From Termitomyces sp. T153 (Eukaryota > Basidiomycota > Agaricomycetes > Agaricales > Lyophyllaceae), in the NCBI GenBank assembly GCA_018296165.2, contig JACKQL020000028.1, positions 558,001-622,000 of the forward strand: DNA of 64,000 bases. Direction: 5' to 3'. Shown in pieces: positions 28,029 through 39,283 of the stretch (within the stretch, counting starts at the first letter, position 1; the number at the start of each line of letters is the position of its first letter). The translations under genes and the position numbers were made by a program. The notes under the pieces are model-generated. The model did not search any database and was not told where the DNA came from. It saw nothing but the letters and a program-made list of their open reading frames with translations.

Positions 28029-29341
28029 GCTACATAGTCTGGTCCTCTTGTTGACTTAAAAATCTCGGATTAAGACAAGCACTCAGCGATCCTTATTCAT
28101 TACATTTTATCTCGTTCCTTTAACGTACGATAACCTATTGCTCAATGTCCTTGTTGAAATCGTTGGATTATGCGGGTAAGGACCGACGCCGTTGACCCTC
28201 GTTGACTTATCGTTGATCAACCTCTACAGTTTCTATGCAACGAGACGGTAGGCATAGAAACTCTTGGAGTGACGACAAATGAGACGAGCAGGATCACTCA
28301 AGATACTACTAGAGTGGAAAGATATAGAATGAAAAAGAAAGAATTTTTTAAATGTGAATTAAAGAAAAATAAAGGGAGATAAGGCAAGGTGCGAGAAACA
28401 GTTGACGACTGACTTAGCAAAGCCGCGCCGTTCGAGCCATTGAGAGGTGAACTTTACGGAGTGGTTCTGATAAGAAAGCACGCGTTCACGAGAATTCTGA
28501 GGTAAGTGGTGTTCCATTCCATCTGTGATGCATGGGACAAATCATGACTTGTGCCCTACCGTCCCCGACCAGCTTCTGCCAAACAATGGCATTGAATCGA
28601 CAAACACCACGAGTCAAGAATGGGTGCGGGAGGAGAGGATCTGGGATGCGAAACTCGCCTAATTCTCCCCTACACTGACATTCCCTTGGAGGTAATCACA
28701 CGTGCACAGCCCAGCAATCTCAACCGAGTTTAGTTCTCCCAGATGCACTCAGCCCACGTGTCTTCCCGCACCAAGCAAGTATCAACAGGATAATTCCACC
28801 GAGCACGCTAAGTCTTGTTTGGACATGTCGGTGTGGGGAGGCTAAGTGAACTCCTTCCAGTCTCCCGAAAGAAACTTTTGATAGTATCAGATGATAAGTA
28901 GATCTGATACAAATAATACAGTAACAACAAACAATGAAGTGAATCTTCCGCATTCGACAACTCCGACGCTGCTGCCTTGGGATGTAATAGCAATGCTCCG
29001 TATGATCGGGTCGTTCTTCTGGGGCTGTCTCCGTCATCTCAGGAAAATTGTTCACATATCCTCGCACGTTACCAAATGCCAGTTGCATCTCAGGTTGGCG
29101 TTATGGCATTCCGAGTTTCCACAGTTCATATCTTGCGAAGTTGGCTTTCTCTTTCTACCATCTTCAGCGCAAGAGTTGTACTTCTGATGTGCCCGTAGTC
29201 TTCTGCTTGATCGTGTTCAACAGCTATTGTCGCGAAGATCCTGGGGCGTACTAACTAATCAGTGCGTCGCGCTCTACATACTAAGCTTTATTACGGGAAT
29301 GTACGCTTGACTCCCACAATCTCGTAATGGAGATAGATTGT
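28029..29341. other. Intergenic, convergent 3' ends
   Basis: Lies between URB1 (+) and the old-yellow-enzyme gene (-). A purine-rich run at about 28315-28385 may belong to the URB1 3' end. The small ORFs have no features. No RNA gene was recognised. Confidence 0.5.
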
Positions 29342-30633
29342 TTATAGCTGTGCTGTAAATCTGTCCCCCGCAAAGGGGTAATCGATATACCCATGTTCTG
29401 TTCCCTTCTGATCACCGGCAACCCCGAAAAACGTATTCCGGTCGTACCGTGCTAGCGGAATGTTGTTAATTAAACGGAATGGCAAATCAGGCTTGAAAGT
29501 GCGTCAGATCTGCCAGGTTATCGTATCAAACTCACTCACGTTCGACACATAGTATCGACCAAACGCAATGAGCTCTCCGCGTTCCTCAGCAGCTTGGATA
29601 GCATTCTCGCGTGTGTATCCTCCGGCTGACACTATCGGCACGGGAGACCAGATGTCACGGATAAAGTCGCATGATTCATGGGCTCCACAGACCCGATCCG
29701 TGTTACTAAGGATCCTAGGTTCAATAATATGGAGGAATGCCAAGTTGGAGTGATGGGCTTTGAGCTGAGAGACAAAGTATGAGAATTGTGCGCTTGGATC
29801 TTCCTTGCACATGTCTGGAATGTCCAGTGTCAGTAGCAATCCACTCAGATGTGAGAAAGGTGGGATGACATGACCTTGCCAAGGGCACCACGGACTCAAG
29901 CGGATGGCTGTTCGCTCTGCCCCGACTGCCTTTACCACGGCATCAACAACATCAAGCCCAAACTTGCTACGTCCTTCAAGACTTCCTCCATATTCATCAG
30001 ATCTCTGATTGCTGCCGCTTTGAAGGAACTGGTCGATAAGGTACCCATTGGCGGCGTGAATTTCAACACCGTCAAAACCAGCCTTCTCAACAGCGTTCTT
30101 TGCAGCCTGCGCATACAAATGTACGTACTCTTTGACCTCGTCTGTTGTCATTTCACGCGGAGGCGGCAACGGCCTTGATGAAAGAGGTATAGGCGATGGA
30201 GCCACGTAAGAGTGCCCTTCGGACTCAAGAATATCAGGTAATGCAGCACGCCCGAGTGCCCAGAGTTGCATGAATATGTAGCATCCATTAGCATGCACCT
30301 GATCAGTGATCTGACACAGGAATGTCAGTTATGCGTACAGCGATTATGAAGCAGACGCCGCACTTCCTTCCAGCAGCTAACTTGCTCGCTGTTCCAGATT
30401 CCCGGACAGTTGGCATTTCCCCCTGCCTGTGGAGCGATGACAGTGGCCTCAGAAATCAGCAGAGTACCAGGGGTGGAGCTACGCTGGGAATAGTACTCTT
30501 TCATGAGGGGAAGTATAGGGACATGGGATTTCGATGCTCGATATCGTGTCAAGGGCGCGAGAACAACACGATGTTGGAGAGTCATTGTGCCAATTTTGAG
30601 AGGCTGGAACAGAAGTGGAATGTTGGACGACAT
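29342..30633 (-). CDS. Old yellow enzyme family NADH:flavin oxidoreductase
   Basis: Four exons on the minus strand: 30633-30382, 30310-29875, 29814-29540 and 29491-29342, giving 370 aa. It is an FMN-binding (beta/alpha)8-barrel ene-reductase that uses NAD(P)H to reduce activated C=C bonds of enals/enones; cytosolic by family. Visible motifs: LFQPLKIG at the N-terminus, [11 protein letters not shown] (flavin-contacting Thr), [25 protein letters not shown] with the substrate-binding H..N pair and catalytic Tyr, [33 protein letters not shown], and [15 protein letters not shown] spanning the last splice. The 60-nt intron 29815-29874 is a multiple of three and could be misread as coding; removing it gives the family form WQDMCKEDP. 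Further ATGs lie upstream in frame, but 30633 fits family length. The natural substrate is unknown. Confidence 0.94.
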
Positions 30634-31380
30634 CGTTCCGACGACTGAAAAGGGGCGCCTGTCAAAGAGTGCTCTTTGGAAAGTCATTATATATATGTAC
30701 TGGCATAGTGAAACTGATCGCAACCGGGAAGCGAGGTTGGAAATGGTACCGGCAAATCGGTAGCACCTTATTTTGCTTGCGATGGACATGCATGGAATTC
30801 GAATTTTCACCGCATAAGGAGAGGATTCAGAAATAACTTTAATGTTTGGTGTCGCTCGCTAGGAAACATATTTAGATAGTGACGCAAGTATCGCAGTGAA
30901 CCTTGTGTTTATGTCATGAGGTGATTGTAAGAGCTCAAGTGCTCTGATGTTCATTGGTGAAGCTTTGGTGAAGGGTTGTTTCGGCAGTTAGAGCTGTGGA
31001 GTATTCAAAAGTGACACACTTACGAAGGCATTGTCCCCGGAAATAACGAATCAAGCCCAGGCCCAACCAGGACATATCATGTCTGACTTAGGACAACCAA
31101 TTTAGGCCTTATCTGTGATTTGCCCTGCAAGGGAAGAGGGGTGCTTGTTGGAATCCAAACCGTGGAGACCTAAAAGATCCAGATACCGTAAGTATCTTAA
31201 TCCTCAGTCAACGGCTGAATTCTGTACCTAAAAGATCACAGATACTGCAAGTATCTCAATCTAAGGTTCCATCAGCTAATACGTAGAGTCCATAAGTAAC
31301 TAAAGCTCTAAGAGGTATGCAAAAAAAATTCATGGGCATGTTCCATTTTATGCTTAACCTCAAAGATAGGCATCAGAGCC
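30634..31380. other. Intergenic with a short direct repeat
   Basis: Upstream region of the old-yellow-enzyme gene. About 35 bp are imperfectly repeated at 31169-31203 and 31227-31261, each starting CCTAAAAGATC and containing AAGTATCT. No gene is seen. Confidence 0.45.
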
Positions 31381-31720
31381 ATATACATGCAGATTCATGT
31401 CTGAAGAGTTTACCAACGCACAACAAAATTGTGCCATGCATGAATCGGAAATGCTGGCCATCTTGGAGGCCCTCTTCAAATGGGAAGACAAACTCCTGGG
31501 GTATAGGATTCATGTTATCACAGATCATAAGGCCCTTGAGTTTTTCAAAGCTCAACAGAATCTGATCCCATGTCAACAATGATGGATGGAACTTTATATC
31601 AGGGTTTAACTTCGACATCACCTATATGAAAGGAGAGCTCAACAAGGTAGCAGACTGCTTGTTCCACTACTTTGCAAACAATACATCCAACAATGTATAT
31701 ATCACATCTATGACAAAAAA
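31381..31720 (+). pseudogene. Ty3/Gypsy RNase H frag­ment, decayed
   Basis: The conceptual translation shows the RNase H end of a Ty3/Gypsy polyprotein: NAQQNCAMHESEMLAILEAL, KWEDKLLGYRIHVITDHKAL, then after stops ITYMKGELNKVADCL, which in intact elements leads into the integrase zinc finger. Stop codons and frame changes (e.g. after position 31579) break it, and no reverse transcriptase or integrase core remains nearby. It is a short relic of a pol gene, with few CpG sites, as in the adjacent island. Confidence 0.85.
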
Positions 31721-32120
31721 TGAGATCTCTAAAAAATCACCAGATTATGTGAGAAATCTAATTTTCAGTTGCAAGAAGAAAAAAATCAAGTGAGCTGGTT
31801 CTGTGTGAATTGTACAGAAAATATCATGCCTACAGTAAGCAAAAGCTCAGAGAACTTCAAGCAACTGGCCTCATAGATGGTAGTCCTGTTGCTAAACTTG
31901 ATCTAATTTTGTTCTTGAGGGCTTGGATTCAGAAAATGAATAAAGCCATGCACTCATGCCATATGATGTAGAACTTGACATCAAATCCTGTTCTGGAGAC
32001 TCAGAAGATGGCTTTGAAGTTGCATATTCAGGTGCTGGGAGATCAATGGTGGCCAGAAGAAATAAGGAGCTTAGAGATGCTGCAAAGAATGCAAGAAAAT
32101 CAACAATTTTTTTGAACTTA
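31721..32120. other. CpG-poor repeat-derived sequence
   Basis: Continues from the RNase H relic to the Tc1/mariner element. It may be the rest of the same pol gene, but nothing can be recognised. Confidence 0.4.
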
Positions 32121-32222
32121 CAGTGGCTTGAAAAACTGTCCCAATGTTTGATGCTTCTTGAAAGATGACATTGGTGTTATGCCATCTCTTACTAAAGAGA
32201 TGACAAAATAAGTAAAAGTCCC

Positions 32223-32894
32223 TATCGTGACCCATTCCATTCCCCCCTTCCCTTCACCATTATCCAACCTCAGATTCTACAAAGTCCCTCTCTGGATCTC
32301 AGCCACACCCCCAGATCTTAGCCACAGTCCTGTTTCAGCCACATCCAGGTTTTAGCCACCTCTAGGACTGCTTTTCCTGTTCCAGATAATTCCCACAGGC
32401 ACAGATCACTTCCATAAGTTCCAGATCACTTCCACCTGTCCCAGATCACTTCCACCTGCCCAAGATCACTTCCAGGATTGCTTTCCTTGTTCCAAATCAC
32501 TTCCTCATGACTTAGATCACTTCCTGCTATGACTTAGATCACTTCCACCTGACTCAGATTACTTCTACCTGACTTAGATCACTTCCACTTGACTTAGATC
32601 ACTTCCACTTGTGTTAGATCACTCCCACCTGACTTAGATCACTTCCATCTTCTCCTTTTGGCAGTGTCCTACAGCTATATAAGGTTCCTTAGTCTGTAGC
32701 TACACCCCAGCCTTGACATTACCTGATATCTTGTTTGTGTTCTGTTGTTATCTGATCTTCTCTCCATTCATTACTCGCTCTCATTTCTTAGTTTCTTAGT
32801 TTCTTTCCCTATTTACATACTTGCTGTTGGCATCATCTTCCCAAGGTGGTTTTGGCTCCTGTAAGAGTCCTCCTCCAGGACTGTGGTCCTGACA
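32223..32894 (+). repeat. Solo LTR, 672 bp, TSD GTCCC
   Basis: Starts TATCGTGACCCATTCC (a decayed TGTCGTGACC start) and ends GGTCCTGACA. It is flanked by identical GTCCC at 32218-32222 and 32895-32899. A TATATAA box near 32677 is followed about 30 nt later by AGCCTTGACATT, the same arrangement as in the larger LTR family at 54-64 kb. It is inserted in the left arm of the Tc1 element and is CpG-depleted. Confidence 0.85.
32400..32650. repeat. Imperfect 20-bp-period tandem repeats inside the solo LTR
   Basis: About a dozen diverged copies of a unit close to ACTTAGATCACTTCCACCTG. They occupy the U3-like part upstream of the TATA box. The unit differs from the 20-bp array at 54.7 kb. Confidence 0.8.
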
Positions 32895-32899
32895 GTCCC

Positions 32900-33731
32900 C
32901 CTCAATATATATCAGTAAAACAATTGCTAAAAACTGTAAGCAATAATGCCAGGCAAAGAAAAGGGGATTTACTTAAGACACCAATGATCTCAGAAGAGCA
33001 CTAGAAAGACACCTTAGCAGCACAACAGACAAAAGATCTGAGAGTAATCCATGTTAGTGATCAATGCAATGATTGCAGTGATGGCCAGACTCACCTAACA
33101 AGGTGGCAGTGCCAGCTCAGGTTGGTTACTGCTTAACTGATGCCAAGAAAGCACTCCCCACCCTCCCCAGCCCAATGACCACCTCCCTCCCTCAAGTAAC
33201 ACAAAATGACCCTCAATTGGACTTAGAGAGGATGGGGAGGTTAGAGAAGGATTTTGAAAAAGAAAAGGGACAGATTATAGGCAAGGGGAATGGGGCATTA
33301 GCCTTTGCCAAGCATGCAGAGTCACAAAAATTGTTAGCATAGGATAATGAAAGACCAGAATGACAACAGAAGCATGCATGGTGCATTGTGGTCTGTGTAT
33401 AAGGAGGGTGGTATAAAAGGGAGGGAGGATTTTGAGAATGACAAGCAATGTTTGGTGTGCAGCTCAGAATCCCCAGGGAGTGCATTACTTAGGCCTATAA
33501 TTTGCAAATAAAGCTGCATTTTAAAGGTTTTGTTTGATAAATTGAACCTGTTTATTTGTTTAAGCTATGGTTTGAACTAATAGTAAAATCGATTTCAATC
33601 AATCTATTGTTACATTATAAAACTAGTGTGATTCTAAGGGTGTACTTCAAGCCCTTGAACCTGTTCATTTGTGGTTATTTGATCAAGTCTCTAAGACAAA
33701 CAAAGACAAACCTCTGCATTTTGCATCATTA
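32900..33731. other. Remainder of the insertion in the Tc1 element
   Basis: CpG-poor sequence between the solo LTR target site and the point where the Tc1 inverted repeat resumes. The 79-aa ORF at 33103-33342 has no domain. Its origin is unknown. Confidence 0.4.
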
Positions 33732-33898
33732 GCATGAAGGATTGGAAGTACCTAAAATTCTGGCTAAATCATGTAAAATACTATGGTATTGTAGTTACAA
33801 ATTGCATTCAGGCTTATGAATTTGAATCAAAACTGACAGAGATCATTTTAAAATATTCACTCATTGGGACATTTTTCTGAGCATCTCTAATTTTGGTA

Positions 33899-34836
33899 TT
33901 TAATACTTTATATGTCCTCCATTTGCCTTGATAACTGCTTGAATCCTTCCAGGCATGCTTTCTATCAGTCTTTAGCATACTTCTGGTGGTATTTCATCCC
34001 ACTCCTTTGCAACCCTCTTCCACAATTTATGCACACTACACCATGAGAAGGAGTTTCATACTGCCTAAGCTGCTCCTTGAGGTACTTCCAGAGGTGTTCA
34101 ATAGGGTTAAAATCAGGGGATTGGGCTGGCCACCAGAGGACATCAGAGTTGTTGTCTTCAGACCACTTGCTAGCCCTCTTGGAGTTGTGTTTGGGGTCAT
34201 TGTCCTGTTGTAAGCAGGCACCCTCCTCCATCTCCAACTTCTCAAAGCTCTCCTTTGCTCTATCATCCAAAATTTCACAGTACTGCTCTGCATCCTCCAC
34301 CACCTCCACCAGCTTTCCTACCCCATTCCAACCCATACAGCCCCATACTATGAGATTATTCCCTCCTCCATGTTTCACAGTAGGTGTAGTGGTTTGGTTT
34401 AAAATGCATTATCCTTGTAGCTTCCACACATATTGCTTCCCATTTAACTCAATCCTGTTAATCTTTGTCTCATCTGTCCACAACACTCTTTTCCAGTCTC
34501 CACAATCCAGTTTTGATGCTCTTGAGCCCATTTAAGTTGTAGTTGCCAACATCTAGCTTTGAGCATAGGAACTTTCCTCTTTGTAACAGACCAATACTCT
34601 TCCTTCTTCAGCACATTCCAGATAGTCTGAGGAGAGTTGATAAAATTGGTGGCCTGAACAGCTGTATCAAGTCTCCTGGTTGAGATTTGGCAAACAACAG
34701 CCTGTTTATTGCATGGAGTAAGCTTAGCAGGGTGACCTCTAGGATGGTTTCCTTGTCCACCTCCAACTCTCTACCAATCCTCCCAATAGTAGACTTCTGT
34801 AGACCAGTTTTAGCCTCAATTTGATGCAGCAATTAC
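33899..34836 (-). pseudogene. Tc1-like transposase, decayed
   Basis: Read on the minus strand. An HTH-like N-terminus (IEAKTGLQKSTIGRIGRELE) near 34830-34760 is followed by the DDE_3 catalytic part: NLIVWGCMGWNGVGKLVEV, LQQDNDPKHNSKRASKW (second Asp), WPAQSPDFNPIEHLWKYLK (third acidic residue), then SMPGRIQAVIKANGG and a stop near 33900. Several stops and frame changes lie between these blocks, so it cannot make an active enzyme. It sits centrally between the inverted repeats of its own element. Confidence 0.88.
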
Positions 34837-35241
34837 TCTTGAGCAAGGAGAGAAAGCAACAATAGTGCATTGTGCAGAAGGAGTAGCTTTTATGATGGAG
34901 TTGAAGGTCAAGATGTGGTTCAGCCAACTTGAATCACTCTTAAATATATTCAAGCATGGTTGCATGACTCTGTTAATATTCCCACATGCAACTTACTCTT
35001 TATTTCTGACTAAAATAGGGATGAACCTGCAAAGTAAAGAGGCTCAAAAAACTGTCCCAATGAGTGATTAAAGTGGCCATTACTCCATCAGTTTTGAATC
35101 AAATTACATAAGCCTAAATGCAATCTGTAGCTATGATGCCATAGTATTTGATTTAACCAGAATATTAGAAATTTCCAATCCTTCATGCCAATGTCATCTT
35201 TTAAAAAGTATAAAACATTGGGACAGTCTTTTGAGCCACTG

Positions 35242-35654
35242 TATCCAGTTGTTAAAATGCACTTGGAATAGGAGTTGTAGTTGATCAACATTATGCTGCC
35301 TGATGTAGGAACTCCATGAGATCACTACAGTAGAAAATGTATGTAATTAACTGTTTAATGTTTGTGTTGCATTCCCACTGGCAGTGGCATGACCTCACCC
35401 TTTACAGATTGATATCATTTGTTATCAGGTTAGCTGCTGGAACCAATAGTTACTTATTCTGGTTATGCTTCACTTCTCCAAGTCATGATCCATCAAACGA
35501 AACCTCTCACATTGCAAGAATGGGTCACAGCAATTGGATTTGATATCTCACTCAAATGAACAGATGGGCGGACGAGCACTGGAAAATATGACAAGCATTA
35601 GTGCTAGGCGTGTGACACAGACATGAGTATAGTTAAAGTAGGATATGTTGAACC
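35242..35654. other. Intergenic after the Tc1 element
   Basis: The first part is CpG-poor and probably repeat-derived; CpG returns near 35500, just before the P450 gene. No gene is seen. Confidence 0.4.
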
Positions 35655-37927
35655 TCAAATAACCCTCTTCAAAATGAGTGGTACTTTTGCGCCTTCTTGA
35701 CCAGCCACTTTAGGGCGTAATACAATAGCTGTATGGTTCTCAATTCTTGTTTTTGGACCCTCTGGCAGCTCGAAGGAGAAATTACGTATCAGTACTGACA
35801 GCACTGTCTGTAAAGGTAACCCAGTGTTACGGATTTGGTTTAGGGAATAGACCGAAGAATGTTTACCTTGAATTCTGTTAAAGCAAATCCCCTTCCAAGG
35901 CAAGTCCGTGGACCGTCATAGAAAGTGAGTATGTGATGCTGGGACTGTAACTGGGCGGCCCGTTGTTTGCTAACATCATCATTCAACCAGCGGCTGGGCA
36001 AGAACGCCTTGGAATTTGCACCCCAGAGCAACTCGGACCGGTTGAGGCACATGACGGGAATACGAACGGGAGTACCCCTCGCAATAAAGATGCTGTCGAT
36101 GGATTTGCCGTCTGCGTCTGTTATGGGCTCGGTGAGGGGAACAATGTCATCTTCTTGAGCCTAGAACAGGACTTTTTTCAGGATTGCATCTTACCGATAT
36201 TTCAGGGACATACCACTCGATTCGCTTCGGGCAAGGCTGGGTGTAATCGTAGAGTCTCGCGAACGACAGCGTCTAGATAAGGCAATCCATTTGTGAGCTC
36301 CTCAAACGAAGGATCTTGTTCTGAGAATTGTTTGAGTTCTTCTCGAAGGTTCTCTTGTATTTGTGGATTTCGACAGAGTTCAATCAAGGCCCACTAGAAG
36401 AGAGTTGTAGCAAAGTCAGAGTTCATAAAGAAAACATCAAACCGTCAGGCTGTCTGGAATGTTGACAAATCAACACTACTATCAGGAGAGAAATACTGAA
36501 ACGTACATGAAGTTGTCTCGTAACCTGCCAGAATAAGGAGATTCTGTGATTTTCAGCACCTGTCGCTTATGGGAATCATGGATTGACATACCATCTAAGA
36601 GAAGATATGTGCTAAGATATCATATTATTAAGGTATGTCGCAACTACGTACTTGAGCCCTGATTTCGTCGAGAGACAAATGAATATTCGAGCTGGCAGTC
36701 TCTGACCTAACTTGATTTTCATTGTGGATATCAATGATCACAGAGGAAAAAAATGATAAGACATACTGAGTGTCCCAATGATTGACTTGTCAGCATTACT
36801 TTCGGAAACATTAGCTTCTTTTTCTGCCCGTGCTCGTTCGAGGAGGTCATTTACAATATCCCCGACACTGTCAGAGATCGCCTGAAACATGTTCTTGCGT
36901 TTAGTCGGCATTTTGAACAATAAAGGAAGCGCCGGTGCAAGGATAAAAGCAAACATGGACGCAAGACCAGGTTTTGTAGCGCCAAAGGAATCTAGCGCAT
37001 TCGATATTGGGGACTTGTGGCCTTTAAGTGAGCCGAAGTCGTGCCCGAATCCACCAATGCCGATACTATCGAGTCTGAAGGTAAAACGAGGTTAAGAGCA
37101 AGGTTGCGCCCATGGCTGGCTTTAGAAATACGTACGAAATATGATTCATGCTAAGTAACGCTAGTGAGCTATGGGCCCGTAGTTATGAACAAAGTTGATC
37201 ACCATTCTTGTACTTCAACAACGATGCTATCATTCGAAGAGGTCCGGAAAGAGGAATCCCAGATGTCTTTCAACTGCAACATGTTCAACAATCGAAAGTA
37301 ATAAAACATGAAGGCATACTGTGTACGCTGAGTCATAAAACACAGGTGTTAAATTGCGGATTGCTGAGTTGCTGAACGCGAATGAGAGGGCCCGACGCTG
37401 CCTAAAAAGTATATGAGTTGGGAAGATATCGGAACAAATCAAGGACAAACCAACCTCTTGTGCGTTTCACCCTCTGCCCAGAGCAGATTAGGTCCGAACT
37501 GGCAGAATGAGCTCCCGTCAGATCTATCCAATTAAAAACTTACAAGTGAGAAGACGTGTCGGATATTAGACGACTGCTGATACGTGAACGTATCCTTGGA
37601 GAAGAAATGGGCCACAGCCTTGGGATCACATAACACGACAGAACTAGAGCCCATCACTCCAGGCACTGCAAAGACAGGACCATATTTCTTCTCGAATTCC
37701 TCGTAGACGATGCCTATGTCCGGTAGCTGGAATAGTTTGCGCGAGAGACCGAAAATATAGCTTGGGCTTTGCGGGCCATCAAGTCGTGTTGTGCGACGAT
37801 TTCTCGAGCTTACTAGAAACAAGCGGGAAATGACGATCGCAGCTACGGAGAGAGGTATTACAGCCTTTAGTATTCCAGTATGGAGGTAGGCTTCGAAAGA
37901 CTCGATGTATTTCGTCAGAGCACCCAT
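35655..37927 (-). CDS. Cytochrome P450
   Basis: Thirteen exons on the minus strand: 37927-37544, 37498-37455, 37401-37320, 37273-37203, 37150-37136, 37074-36767, 36710-36652, 36594-36592, 36543-36507, 36453-36443, 36393-36214, 36160-35867 and 35807-35655, giving 546 aa. It is a membrane-anchored ER monooxygenase: an N-terminal hydrophobic segment (AVIPLSVAAIVISRLFLV) is followed by a basic linker. Family motifs: WAEGETHKRQRRAL (helix C), the I-helix AGYETTS, VVRETLRLHP (ExxR), FLPSRW, and the haem loop FYDGPRTCLGRGF with the Cys ligand. The CYP family was not assigned; it resembles the expanded agaricomycete xenobiotic P450s. Three exons are tiny (15, 3 and 11 nt). The 3-nt exon is explained separately; leaving it out keeps frame but shortens the I-helix by one residue. 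No redox partner or biosynthetic cluster is adjacent. Confidence 0.92.
36592..36594 (-). other. Candidate 3-nt micro-exon (ATG) of the P450 gene
   Basis: ATG is flanked by CTTCTCTTAG (acceptor) and GTATGTCAA (donor). The introns on either side would be 57 and 48 nt, typical for this genome. Skipping it would give a 108-nt intron and remove one residue from the I-helix between RAQ and NLLILAGYETTS. Confidence 0.65.
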
Positions 37928-38302
37928 CAGTAGTGAAACCCGGAAGGAAAGGGCAGAATTGGATTGACAGTACACAATCCTCTTTTTATGATGAGATTAG
38001 ACTCCCTCTCGCTCCGCTGAGTCCGGGTTGTTCCAAATGAGTACACTCAGGATAATTGCTGAGTTTACATATAGAAGATCTCTTATTATATATCGAATCT
38101 TGGTTTCAATCGCCTGAATACTTAGAAATAAATATCGACCAAACTTAATGAATACTACTTGAGCACTCCACCGAATATAATGAGGGAAAGAGACCGTTAC
38201 CTGACTATGCCAGAATTATATTATAAGTTCATCGCTAGTTCCTTACAAACTTCGTTGATACGCCAACTACGGAGACTTTATCCTTCCCCATCCAGACTGC
38301 AC
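37928..38302. other. P450 promoter region
   Basis: 375 bp between the P450 start and the 3' end of the next minus-strand gene. It is AT-rich. No further feature is seen. Confidence 0.5.
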
Positions 38303-39283
38303 TCAATCGAGGTTCGAAGGTTTCTTCTCGATGTTTTGTGCCTGTAAAAAGATGTCCGAGAAGGATGGATCGGGTAGGAAGAACAGATGTTCCGATTCGC
38401 CATTCTCGCGTTTTATCTCGTATTCTCCATGGTTTTGTGAACTTAGAACCTCGCATGGAGGTCCGGCGAAGTCGACCCGAGAGGTATGTAATATGGCTTC
38501 TGAATCATCCTCAGTCGCTTGTTCTTCCGAAGAAACGCCTTGTGTCTCCTGTGCCTGTACATATAAACTCGAGCGTGAAGGGTTGCAAATGAGGTCACTT
38601 ACTACTCCTACGGTAGGAGTATCACATGCCGCTTTGAGGAAAGCTTCCCTGAGCGCCTGAGCCTGCTCCTTATTCTCCCAATGTAGTTTCTGCACCAATG
38701 ATCGTGCAACGCTACCTTCCGCCTCCAATCTCTCAATACTCCCATCTCGCGCTTTTGCCTCTTCAATCAACTTCGCATTCTGGGCTTTCAACCGTCTATT
38801 AGCTTCTTTGATCTTTCGAATCTCCTGTGTATTCCTATCCTTTACCTCCAGTAGCTTCTTGATCTCCAACCGCAACTTCCCCTCTTCCTTTGTTCTCCGA
38901 GCTTGATCTTCGATGAGCTGATTAACCTCGCCCCGAACACCGCATAATTCTGAATGCAACTCTGCATTCGCACTTGAAAGGCACTGCACCTCTCTCGTGG
39001 TCTCCATGTGTTCCCGCATTGCAGAGCGGAATTGATAGGTATTCTGTTCATTGAGTAGATGTTGGTAGTAGATGCGCAGCGGAGGGAGCTGTTGGTCTCT
39101 AGAGCTGTAGCCGTTACCGAACTCTTGGCTCGGGATGACAGGTGCCGTAGTGTTCAAGGAATAAGCATCTATTCGATAGTTCTCCTGTCCAGGAGCCGGA
39201 TGACTTGAAGGATTGAATGCAGGTCCGCCAGTGGCGTAATAGACACGAGACTCCTCTGAGTCTTGACGTGTGTTCGACATCAT
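38303..39283 (-). CDS. Hypothetical coiled-coil protein
   Basis: An intronless frame of 326 aa. The family is not recognised. Residues about 1-75 are polar and Pro/Ser-rich. Residues about 85-215 are a long coiled coil with repeated charged heptads (e.g. RRTKEEGKLRLEIKKLLEVK, IRKIKEANRRLKAQNAKLI). The tail is acidic and rich in Ser/Glu. The antisense ORFs in this span are shadows. It lies 585 bp downstream of another minus-strand hypothetical gene with a central helical region; a relation between the two is possible but not shown. The start MMSN at 39283 or the second Met are both possible. Confidence 0.72.
   Translation of the reverse strand: MMSNTRQDSEESRVYYATGGPAFNPSSHPAPGQENYRIDAYSLNTTAPVIPSQEFGNGYSSRDQQLPPLRIYYQHLLNEQNTYQFRSAMREHMETTREVQCLSSANAELHSELCGVRGEVNQLIEDQARRTKEEGKLRLEIKKLLEVKDRNTQEIRKIKEANRRLKAQNAKLIEEAKARDGSIERLEAEGSVARSLVQKLHWENKEQAQALREAFLKAACDTPTVGVVSDLICNPSRSSLYVQAQETQGVSSEEQATEDDSEAILHTSRVDFAGPPCEVLSSQNHGEYEIKRENGESEHLFFLPDPSFSDIFLQAQNIEKKPSNLD

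Larger units (their letters stand above)
32121..35241 (-). mobile_element. Tc1/mariner element split by a 1.5-kb insertion
   Basis: Both ends start CAGTGGCT..AAAA, followed by CTGTCCCAATG (right end inverted at 35241), and both are flanked by TA (32119-32120 and 35242-35243). The terminal inverted repeat is long: after GACATTGG it continues with CATGAAGGATTGGAA, and an inner ACTCATTGGGACA motif occurs at about 33863 and again inverted near 35055. On the left side this continuity is interrupted between about 32175 and 33732 by foreign sequence that includes a solo LTR. Without it the element is about 1.56 kb, a normal Tc1 size. The transposase relic lies on the minus strand. Confidence 0.82.

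Noticed and set aside
36443..36449. 7-nt version of the P450 micro-exon (CCTGACG)
   Set aside because: In phase it creates TGA. Using the acceptor four bases earlier gives an 11-nt exon and the family sequence TTSYSLTW.
29342..37927. Biosynthetic gene cluster made of the old yellow enzyme and P450
   Set aside because: They are separated by 5 kb of decayed transposons, with no core synthase, transporter or regulator between them.
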